18,640 nucleotides of DNA from JBLHGU01 sp047615875. Its GTDB lineage: Bacteria > Pseudomonadota > Gammaproteobacteria > Arenicellales > CAJQKF01. This document shows, in pieces, positions 7,308 to 13,735 of the stretch. The translations under genes and the position numbers were made by a program. A model generated the notes under the pieces. The model saw only the letters and a list, made by a program, of their open reading frames with translations, had not been told where the DNA came from and did no database searches. The stretch covers positions 1 through 18,640 of the forward strand of contig JBLHGU010000099.1 of assembly GCA_047615875.1 (NCBI GenBank), read 5' to 3'. Position 1 is the stretch's first letter. Every line of letters begins with the position of its first letter.

Positions 7308-7338
7308 ACTATGGGGCCAAGGCGAAGTTTTCAAAAAG

Positions 7339-8457
7339 TTACTCAGATAAAGCTTGTTGTACCATACGGTGGAAATGGTGCAGTGCATGTTCACTTTCAC
7401 CAGGCTTCTTCGGATCTACCACGAAGACTCCCTGATCATAGCTTTGCGAGCGTAAGCCGCGTTGCACTGATTCACACAGACTAATATCTTCTGGTGCTAA
7501 TACATTCTGGGTATATTCGGTTCGTGGTTGAAAGGCTTCACCGCTATCGGAAAATGAATGACCGGCAAAGTAGCTCGACTGAACATCTTTCGGCTGCACA
7601 GAAAATATGTGAAACTCATTTGATCCTGGTAGCACGTTAAAAGTAGTGTTGGGCCACAGATACCAAAAAATTGAATATTGGACTCCCGTGTCAGCAGAGA
7701 CAGGGTAGGCGGTATTATCCAGCCGAATGTCCCCACCATACTGCTTAGACCAGATGCCTTCTATGTCTACCTCGTACGCGTCCATATTGATTATAGAAGC
7801 AAAATCGTGGTGGGCAGGGCGACAGTGATAACACTCAACGTAGTTATCAACTACCACTTTCCAGCCGGCTTCCATATAGGTTTCACCTAGCAAGTTCGAG
7901 CCACATGACTTCAAATTATCCATATAAGGTACATGTTTGCGAATATCTTCTTCGAGTCCTCCTGTCATTGAGCTAAGGCTCTTACAATTGTTGTCGAGAT
8001 TGATGAAGACGCAGCCACAAAAAACTTCCAGGCGAATCTGTTTTAAACCAAAATCCGCTTTATCGAAGCCTGGGCGGTTATCGGCCATTCGAGCAGACAT
8101 AAGGCAACCATCGCTGTCATAAGACCATGCATGGTAAGGGCAGACAATGCGTTTACGGATACTACCACTACCTTTTAAAAGTTCATGGGCACGATGACGG
8201 CACACATTATAGAAAGCCCTCAGCTCGCCATCTTTTGATCGAATAACAAAAATGTTTTCGTCGAATAATTTCAGCGTGGTGTAGTCACCAATATTTGGCA
8301 GGAGTATTTCGTGGCTAACGTATTGCCATGTACGATAGAAAATCCTACGTTTTTCCAGCTCAAAGATTTCGTCATCCAGATAATAATCAGACGGCAGAGT
8401 AAACGATGTAGTGGCTTCTGCACTTAAAGGTTTGTTGAATAAAGGTAATTTAGTCAC
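7339..8457 (-). CDS. Rieske non-heme iron oxygenase, CntA/YeaW (carnitine/betaine monooxygenase) type
   Basis: This is a 372-residue oxygenase alpha subunit. The Rieske cluster ligands are Cys86-x-His88 (VCRHRAH) and Cys106-x-x-His109 (CPYHAW). The mononuclear iron site is D-N-Y-V-E-C-Y-H-C-R-P-A-H, giving His211, His216 and a distant Asp324 (APEDISLCE). Glu208 occupies the place where naphthalene-dioxygenase-type enzymes have the bridging Asp; a bridging Glu is known from carnitine monooxygenase CntA and relatives, and the length (CntA and YeaW are about 371-374 residues) agrees. Expected reactions are oxidative demethylation or C-N cleavage of a quaternary amine such as glycine betaine, carnitine or gamma-butyrobetaine. 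A ferredoxin/FAD reductase partner is required and is not in the window. The start codon is GTG, with no clear ribosome site, 25 bases after proV, so coupling to proV translation is likely. Confidence 0.9.
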   Translation of the reverse strand: MTKLPLFNKPLSAEATTSFTLPSDYYLDDEIFELEKRRIFYRTWQYVSHEILLPNIGDYTTLKLFDENIFVIRSKDGELRAFYNVCRHRAHELLKGSGSIRKRIVCPYHAWSYDSDGCLMSARMADNRPGFDKADFGLKQIRLEVFCGCVFINLDNNCKSLSSMTGGLEEDIRKHVPYMDNLKSCGSNLLGETYMEAGWKVVVDNYVECYHCRPAHHDFASIINMDAYEVDIEGIWSKQYGGDIRLDNTAYPVSADTGVQYSIFWYLWPNTTFNVLPGSNEFHIFSVQPKDVQSSYFAGHSFSDSGEAFQPRTEYTQNVLAPEDISLCESVQRGLRSQSYDQGVFVVDPKKPGESEHALHHFHRMVQQALSE

Positions 8458-8482
8458 TGGATAAGATGCCGAAGTTAACTAG

Positions 8483-9514
8483 TTAAGACCTGCTGTCCAT
8501 AGCCTTGAGAATCATAGCTTGATCGATTTCTCCAACTACTTGACCCTCGCTATTCACCACACCTAATGGCGTATTGGAACGGGTAGCAATATCAATTAGT
8601 GTGTCGAGCTTGTCACTTTCATTGACTCGATCAGCGCCATTGTTTATAACCAACTCAGAAGCCTCTCGCATGACTTTACCCACGCTCAATACTTTGTAGC
8701 GAGGCACATCTTCGGTAAATTCCCGCACATAGTCATTTATCGGGTTTGCAACCAATTCTTCCGGTGTGCCGATTTGGGAAATCTCACCATCTTTCATAAT
8801 GGCAATATGATCACCCATCTTGATGGCTTCAAGAAAGTCATGGGTGATGAAGATCATGGTCTTTTGAACTTCGGATTGAATCTTGATCAATTCATCCTGC
8901 ATTTCTCTGCGGATCAAAGGATCTAGTGCACTAAAAGGTTCGTCAAAAATGAGTATTTCCGGATCAACAGCCATGGCGCGAGCCAGGCCTACACGTTGTT
9001 GCATACCACCGGAAAGTTCACGAGGGTAGTTGTTTGCCCAGCCATCTAAGCCAACCATTTCCAGTACTTCGGTGGCTTTCCTGGTTCGTTCTTGCTTGTC
9101 CATGCCGCGAATTTCCAGACCAAAAGCGATGTTATCCACTACTTTACGATGCGGAAACAATCCAAAATGTTGGAACACCATGCTCATGCGAAAACGACGC
9201 AGCTCTGTGAGTTGAGCATCGCTGAAAGCCATAACGTCTTCGCCATCAATCAGCATTTCGCCAGCGGTTGGTTCAATCAGACGCGATATGCAGCGTACCA
9301 GGGTGGACTTACCACTACCCGATAGTCCCATTACAACAAAGGTTTCACCCTTGTTTATGGAGAAATTAACATCCTTTACGGCAATCACATCACCAGTTTG
9401 TTCTTGTACCTCGGCACGGGACAATGATCTGTCAATGGTATCGAGAGTGCGTTTTGGATTGTTTCCAAAAATCTTCCAGATGTTCCGGCATACTATTTTG
9501 GGGGAATCGGACAT
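8483..9514 (-). CDS. proV: Glycine betaine/proline-type ABC transporter ATPase
   Basis: This is a 343-residue ABC ATPase of the ProV/OpuAA class. Walker A is GLSGSGKST (63-71), Q-loop Gln115, signature LSGGMQQR (167-174), Walker B ILIFDEP (187-193) and H-switch His225. The N-terminal segment with K-I-F-G and the insert before the core is typical of ProV. The C-terminal region from about residue 265 resembles one full and one partial CBS-like module, which in OpuA-type proteins senses ionic strength; it is short compared with E. coli ProV (about 400 residues). It should energise the ProW permease with ProX, but it is separated from them by an acetyltransferase gene and a terminator. No Shine-Dalgarno site is visible before the ATG. 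Confidence 0.93.
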   Translation of the reverse strand: MSDSPKIVCRNIWKIFGNNPKRTLDTIDRSLSRAEVQEQTGDVIAVKDVNFSINKGETFVVMGLSGSGKSTLVRCISRLIEPTAGEMLIDGEDVMAFSDAQLTELRRFRMSMVFQHFGLFPHRKVVDNIAFGLEIRGMDKQERTRKATEVLEMVGLDGWANNYPRELSGGMQQRVGLARAMAVDPEILIFDEPFSALDPLIRREMQDELIKIQSEVQKTMIFITHDFLEAIKMGDHIAIMKDGEISQIGTPEELVANPINDYVREFTEDVPRYKVLSVGKVMREASELVINNGADRVNESDKLDTLIDIATRSNTPLGVVNSEGQVVGEIDQAMILKAMDSRS

Positions 9515-9544
9515 AGGTGGTTCTGCGCCGCTAGTGGATGAAAA

Positions 9545-9574
9545 ATTCTATCTCGAACCCTCGCCAACTTGCAA
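9545..9574 (-). promoter_or_regulatory. Weak candidate promoter upstream of proV
   Basis: TTGCAA (9569-9574) and TAGAAT (9545-9550), read on the minus strand, are 18 bases apart in the 92-base gap between the acetyltransferase stop and proV. Each box deviates from consensus. Transcription would start near 9538, leaving a short leader. Confidence 0.3.
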
Positions 9575-9606
9575 ACATGATGGCTACTTTAAGAGCCGAA
9601 TTATGT

Positions 9607-10086
9607 TTATTGAGACGTACCGGTCTCAAATAGCTTGCGATATCGAAGTAATTCGCCACTATAACCCAGTGATTCATATAGAGCACGCGCTGTGTGATTA
9701 ACAGCAAAAACATGCAATGTAACGGATTCGGCACCCTGGCTCAGAACTCGATCTTCTGCACACTGCATTAATCGTTTGCCGAGGCCCTGACGAATAAATT
9801 TTTCGTCTACTGCCAATACTTCAACATGGGCGCTGGGCGCACCGCTGAGCATCTCCTCTCGCAAGCGAATAACTACAACGCCGGCAATTTCTTCAGCAGA
9901 TTCTGCAACCAGAACAGAACAGCCAAATTCTTCACCAGATAGCCATTCTGCAAGATGCTCCAGATCGCCCTGGTAAAGCTGTTCTGGCAGTCTGTCGTGG
10001 GGAATATCAAAGGCCGCCAGGCGGGGAAATAGTGATGCTATAGCGGGTTGGTCAGATTGCTGCGCGTCACGAATAGTAATGGTCAT
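9607..10086 (-). CDS. GNAT-family N-acetyltransferase
   Basis: This is a 159-residue single-domain GNAT enzyme. Motif A, which binds acetyl-CoA pyrophosphate, is V-D-E-K-F-I-R-Q-G-L-G-K-R-L (93-106) with R-Q-x-G-x-G at 99-104; motif B contains V-F-A-V-N130-x-x-A-x-x-L-Y137-x-x-L-G-Y, with Tyr137 the usual general acid. The substrate is unknown. The open frame extends upstream to 10173, but that part translates the proX terminator, so the ATG at 10086 is preferred; an in-frame TTG three codons earlier lies closer to the AGGAGAAGAG ribosome site and is an alternative. It sits between proX and proV in the same direction, and could acetylate an amine related to the transported compound, though that is inference. 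Confidence 0.85.
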   Translation of the reverse strand: MTITIRDAQQSDQPAIASLFPRLAAFDIPHDRLPEQLYQGDLEHLAEWLSGEEFGCSVLVAESAEEIAGVVVIRLREEMLSGAPSAHVEVLAVDEKFIRQGLGKRLMQCAEDRVLSQGAESVTLHVFAVNHTARALYESLGYSGELLRYRKLFETGTSQ

Positions 10087-10119
10087 TAGGCTCAACTCTT
10101 CTCCTGAAATGCATAGGTT

Positions 10120-10131
10120 GCTAAATTTAGC
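10120..10131. repeat. Perfect 12-base palindrome upstream of the acetyltransferase gene
   Basis: GCTAAATTTAGC is a perfect palindrome located about 34 bases before the acetyltransferase ATG, immediately after the T-run of the proX terminator. It could be an operator, but no matching copy was noticed elsewhere in the window. Confidence 0.3.
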
Positions 10132-10164
10132 TGAAAAAAAACCCCGGCCAAAGTAGCCGGGGTT
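10132..10164 (-). terminator. Strong rho-independent terminator after proX
   Basis: A nine-base-pair GC-rich stem (10140-10148 with 10156-10164) with a seven-base loop is followed on the minus strand by eight T residues and then CAG. It begins 20 bases after the proX stop and should end most proX transcripts before the acetyltransferase and proV genes. Confidence 0.93.
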
Positions 10165-10184
10165 CGTAACCAATCCTTAAACCT

Positions 10185-11123
10185 TTAAGGCATCCAGCTA
10201 GACCAGATTGACTTATTGGCAGCTACCCATGCCTCTACAACTTCATCAATATCGCCACCGTCTTCATCAATGGCCAAAATCATTTTAGCCTGTTCACCAT
10301 TGGTGAGATTCATATTGCCTAACAGATGAGCAGCATCTGCATTAGGACCGTCTTTGGCCATAGACTTGGGATTACCATAGTTAAAGGTAATATCCTCAGC
10401 CCAGCCAGTTGCAGGCCAGGTATCCGCATTATGCGCAGGCAGTTCAATAGCTACCAAATCAAGTGCGGCGTGGATCCAATGAGGCTCCCAGGCATACAAC
10501 AGGAAGGGTTCTTTACGTGCGTAAGCAGCCTTTGCTTCAGCCCAGGCTGCAGCTTCCGTACCAAGTTCAACGGCCTTAAAATCTACACCGAGCAGATCCA
10601 GACGTTTTTGATCATCACATTCCCAGGCAGGAGTTGGGCAGGCAATGAGTTTGCCCTTACCGTCGCTATCAAAAGTAGCGAAATCCGCCTTGTACTTATT
10701 TAATTCCTTATAGCTTTTCAGATCAGGCGCTTTGCTATCTATATAGTAGCGTGGGACATAGTAGGTTGACACACCTACAACACCCACTGGACCCAAATAA
10801 GCCACAGAGCCATCACCACCAAACTTTGTGACCATGGTATCTTTGGAGCTTGAGTAAGAAGGCCAACTCTCGCACGCGAAGTCCATGTCGCCCGTGGCGA
10901 TGGCTTCGTAAACACCAGCGCCAGATGGCATGGTGATTCGTTTTATGTTGTAGCCCATTTCTTTCTCAAGAATTACCTGTGCCACTTTGCAGGTTACAGC
11001 ACCACCAGTCCAGTCCGCGACAGGTGCGGTGAGTCTGCCACCTGCGTTTGCCGACGTTGACACGGTCAGCAGGGCAGCAGCGGCGCCGCCCAGTAAAGTT
11101 TTGCTCCAACTAAGTTGAGTCAT
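10185..11123 (-). CDS. proX: Glycine betaine-type ABC substrate-binding protein
   Basis: This is a 312-residue ProX/OpuAC-family periplasmic binding protein. The frame is open to 11195, but the ATG at 11123 has an excellent ribosome site (AAGGAGGA, six bases away) and starts a clear signal peptide (MTQLSWSKTLLGG...) cleaved near SANA-GG (residue 27). Ligand-cage candidates are Trp38 (VADWTGG), Trp87 (DFACESWPS) and Trp212/Trp216 (LLYAWEPHWIHA), in line with the Trp boxes that bind trimethylammonium groups in this family. Cys45/Cys84 and Cys162/Cys169 could form disulfides; ProX of E. coli has one. A near-consensus promoter precedes the gene and a strong terminator follows it, so it can be made in excess over the permease. 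Confidence 0.94.
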   Translation of the reverse strand: MTQLSWSKTLLGGAAAALLTVSTSANAGGRLTAPVADWTGGAVTCKVAQVILEKEMGYNIKRITMPSGAGVYEAIATGDMDFACESWPSYSSSKDTMVTKFGGDGSVAYLGPVGVVGVSTYYVPRYYIDSKAPDLKSYKELNKYKADFATFDSDGKGKLIACPTPAWECDDQKRLDLLGVDFKAVELGTEAAAWAEAKAAYARKEPFLLYAWEPHWIHAALDLVAIELPAHNADTWPATGWAEDITFNYGNPKSMAKDGPNADAAHLLGNMNLTNGEQAKMILAIDEDGGDIDEVVEAWVAANKSIWSSWMP

Positions 11124-11224
11124 GTTGTTCCTCCTTAAGGATTGAGCTTGTTGTAGATAATTTTGATATATCGGGACAGTCGGCATCTGTAACAATGGTT
11201 ATTCCTATCCTTTCGTGCTAACCG

Positions 11225-11252
11225 ATTATCCTCACCTACCTGTTTTTGTCAA
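11225..11252 (-). promoter_or_regulatory. Near-consensus sigma-70 promoter for proX
   Basis: On the minus strand a perfect TTGACA (11247-11252) is followed after 16 bases by GATAAT (11225-11230), five of six matches. It lies in the gap between proW and proX, and predicts a leader of about 95 bases. With the downstream terminator it makes proX a separate strong transcription unit inside the cluster. Confidence 0.7.
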
Positions 11253-11276
11253 TCAGCACCCAGTATTTAGATATTT

Positions 11277-13373
11277 CTAGAGGCCTAGTGCCTTACGTTG
11301 ATTCTGGGTCCAGGCCTGACTCAAACGATCCAGAATTATAGCCAGCAGTACAATGCCGGTGCCCGACGCCAGCCCTAATCCGGTGTTGGAAATATTTAGA
11401 GCATTAAATACCTCGCGGCCCAATCCACCACCACCGATCAGCGGTGTAACAACCTGCATGGCCAGCGCCATCATTACCGACTGATTCAATCCAAGCATGA
11501 TGCTGGGTAGTGCCATCGGAAGCTTTACCTTGCACAGAGTCTGCGCCGGTGTTCCTCCAAAGGACGAAGACACCTCGTTATAGGTCACAGGTATTTGAGA
11601 AATTCCCAAGGTGGTCAGACGTATAACGGGGGGCAGCGCATAAATTACCGTGGCGATTACTGCTGACACGACATTGCCACCGAAGAACATCAAAACCGGA
11701 ATGAGATAGACGAAGCTTGGTAACGTTTGCATGGCATCCATCACGGGTTTTAGGATGGCGTCGAAGCGCTTGCTATAGGCGGCGGCAATACCAATCGGTA
11801 GGCCAATAGCGCAGCAAACGAACACCGAAACCAATACCGACGACAGAGTTAGCATAGCTTCCTGCCAAAGATCGGTCGCACCGATAAAGAGCAGTAATAA
11901 TACGCAGGTAACAGCGAAGTTGCGTCCAACCGATAACCAACCGACAAGACCACAGACACCAACGACAATGTACCAAGGTAGATGGGTTAGATAGAGATCC
12001 AGTGGGTGCAGCAGGTAAAAGTATACAAAGGCACGCAAACCTTTGGTAAATGCAATAAAGGCGGGATTAATGGTCAGCCATGCCACTGCATTATCCACCG
12101 GTTCCCGCAATGAAAATCGCATCGAGTCAGGGAATTCGCCAATACCTGGCCCCATTGCGTCGTACAGCCACAGGATAATCAGAATAACCAATGATGCCAT
12201 GAAGAAGACATGGCGACGCATGAATGCAGCAATGCTATTGCCGAAGTTATGCACTCTGCCAAGGCTGGCTTGCACTGCCGTTGCCAGCCCATGAACAATT
12301 AGTTGCATAAACAGGCCAATGGCATCCCATATGGTGCCAATGCTTCGTTCCACTGCAATCGCCACGGGTATGTTGTCCCAGTTTTGTGGAAAAAGTCGAA
12401 ACGGAATGGTATTTGGCGGCAGCGCTTTTGCGGCGGGTTTGCCGAGTGCCAAACTTAGTCGGTCGAAAATGATAGCCATGAACACACTGCAGAGCCCGCC
12501 TTCAAGAGACCAACCAACACGGAGTTTAGAAATGGCTTTCCATACTTCGGAACCGAGTCCTTCAGCGCCAATAAATGTGGCAAGCACAACCAGGCCAAGC
12601 GCCATCATAATGGTCTGGTTGATGCCCAACATTATGCTCGGAAGAGAAAGTGGCAGTTGCACCTTCCATAACATTTGCATTTTCGACGCACCGAAAGACT
12701 GCGCGGCCTCGATGGTTTCATGGGGTAGTTGGCGAATGCCCAGATTGGTCAATCGTATAACGGGGGGCAGGGCATAGATCATGGTGGCCATAATGGCTGG
12801 AGGGCCGCCGATACCAAAGAAAAATACAGCCGGTAACAAATACACAAAAGCCGGCATCGTTTGCATGGTATCCAAAATCGGCTTCAAGATGGCTTCAACT
12901 CGATCGTTCTGAGAACAAGCCACACCTAATAGAACACCAATAATGATGGAAAGAGCCACCGCCATGCCCATTAACGCCAGAGTTTGCATGGAGGCTTCCC
13001 ACATGCCTACACCACCCCAGAACAAACCACCGCATACAGTCAATATCGCCAGTGGCAGACCGCCGAAGTACAGTGAAGGAAGGACAAACAGCATTAGCAC
13101 GAACAACCAGGGGGAAAGAATCAGGAAGTCTTCCACCAAATACAGCACCTCCTCGATGCCGTTAGCAATCATTCTGGTAAACCAGCGAAAATTATCTTTC
13201 AACCAATTTTCCGCTGCGTTTACCCATTCCGCAAACTTGAAAGGATCTGATATAGCCTTGGGCATTTCCGATACATCAGTAGCTTGCCTGACGAGAAAAA
13301 GGGAAATGATAAAACCCACCAAAATGGCGGCGGATATTATGAGCTGTCGACGATTGCTTAGAAGTTGTTGCAT
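11277..13373 (-). CDS. proW: Double-length glycine betaine-type ABC permease with two fused ProW domains
   Basis: This is a 698-residue membrane protein, about twice a single ProW/OpuAB domain. Both halves carry a complete permease core. The cytoplasmic EAA coupling loops are E-A-A-Q-S-F-G-A-S (222-230, running on to LP at 241) and E-V-S-S-S-F-G-G-T (600-608, to LP at 619), and each is preceded by I-Y-A-L-P-P-V-I-R-L and followed by S-I-M-L-G-x-N-Q. The halves are offset by 378 residues, so the gene arose by internal duplication and fusion; it would supply both membrane halves of the transporter in one chain. The linker (about 310-505) has several extra helices. It starts the cluster, with a candidate promoter 28 bases before its ATG. 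Similar fused forms exist in some proteobacteria to my recollection. Confidence 0.93.
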   Translation of the reverse strand: MQQLLSNRRQLIISAAILVGFIISLFLVRQATDVSEMPKAISDPFKFAEWVNAAENWLKDNFRWFTRMIANGIEEVLYLVEDFLILSPWLFVLMLFVLPSLYFGGLPLAILTVCGGLFWGGVGMWEASMQTLALMGMAVALSIIIGVLLGVACSQNDRVEAILKPILDTMQTMPAFVYLLPAVFFFGIGGPPAIMATMIYALPPVIRLTNLGIRQLPHETIEAAQSFGASKMQMLWKVQLPLSLPSIMLGINQTIMMALGLVVLATFIGAEGLGSEVWKAISKLRVGWSLEGGLCSVFMAIIFDRLSLALGKPAAKALPPNTIPFRLFPQNWDNIPVAIAVERSIGTIWDAIGLFMQLIVHGLATAVQASLGRVHNFGNSIAAFMRRHVFFMASLVILIILWLYDAMGPGIGEFPDSMRFSLREPVDNAVAWLTINPAFIAFTKGLRAFVYFYLLHPLDLYLTHLPWYIVVGVCGLVGWLSVGRNFAVTCVLLLLFIGATDLWQEAMLTLSSVLVSVFVCCAIGLPIGIAAAYSKRFDAILKPVMDAMQTLPSFVYLIPVLMFFGGNVVSAVIATVIYALPPVIRLTTLGISQIPVTYNEVSSSFGGTPAQTLCKVKLPMALPSIMLGLNQSVMMALAMQVVTPLIGGGGLGREVFNALNISNTGLGLASGTGIVLLAIILDRLSQAWTQNQRKALGL

Positions 13374-13400
13374 GGATATTTAGTGTGTTTAGCTACGGGC

Positions 13401-13429
13401 ATAGTAAAGTATCCAGCCACGCTGAGCAA
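13401..13429 (-). promoter_or_regulatory. Candidate sigma-70 promoter for proW
   Basis: On the minus strand TTGCTC (13424-13429) and TACTAT (13401-13406) are 17 bases apart, with a predicted transcription start near 13394 and a short leader of about 20 bases before the proW ATG. The 143-base divergent region up to 13516 holds no other clear site. Confidence 0.5.
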
Positions 13430-13516
13430 TTCGGTTCAATCTTAAACTCAGTGGCGGAGAATGGACGATTTTATTAGTATGGGCCGTTCTGTTCCTGTTT
13501 CGTTCGGCAAATAAAT

Positions 13517-13726
13517 ATGATCAATAAAATTCGTCAGATTTTTAGTGGTTGGTATAACCTGGTCAGAAAGGACGACGACATAGAAAAAATGGCACTAATT
13601 CGGAAGAATATTTGCCTGGAATGTCCGCATATTCGCAACACCACCTGTAACCTCTGTGGATGCCCCCTACCACCCAAGACCCGGTCCGTCGGTTCCACCT
13701 GTCCAGACGGTCGTTGGACGGTTTAG
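13517..13726 (+). CDS. Small cysteine-rich zinc-ribbon-like protein
   Basis: This is a 69-residue basic protein with six cysteines: Cys33 and Cys36 (ICLECP), Cys44, Cys47 and Cys49 (TCNLCGCPLPPKTR), and Cys62 (STCPDGRW). The order C-x2-C-x7-C-x2-C-G-C-P-L-x2-K-T-R-S-x5-C-P-x-G-x-W is the pattern of a small metal-binding family that I recall from both bacteria and tailed phages, with no known function. The N-terminal third is an amphipathic helix. It is divergent from proW and ends nine bases from the convergent acyl-CoA-dehydrogenase-like gene. There is no strong ribosome site, but the Cys pattern makes a chance frame unlikely. It may be a solitary phage-derived remnant or a resident zinc protein. 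Confidence 0.75.
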   Translation: MINKIRQIFSGWYNLVRKDDDIEKMALIRKNICLECPHIRNTTCNLCGCPLPPKTRSVGSTCPDGRWTV

Positions 13727-13735
13727 AGTATCAAA

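Noticed and set aside
8475..8486. Palindrome TTAACTAGTTAA between proV and the Rieske gene
   Set aside because: It is AT-rich, includes the proV stop codon and has no second copy; chance is a sufficient explanation.
9288..9701. 137-codon plus-strand frame opposite proV and its upstream gap
   Set aside because: It overlaps the conserved Walker A region of proV and the end of the GNAT gene, and shows no domain.
10087..10173. N-terminal extension of the GNAT frame to 10173
   Set aside because: The extra codons translate the proX terminator stem and T-run; the conserved fold begins at the ATG at 10086, which is near a ribosome site.
11124..11195. Longer start for proX at 11195
   Set aside because: The ATG at 11123 has a strong Shine-Dalgarno site and begins a normal signal peptide; the extension lies in the leader downstream of the promoter.
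12319..12777. 152-codon open frame opposite proW
   Set aside because: It is antisense to a strongly conserved permease, its composition is that of an antisense shadow, and it matches no family that I recognise.
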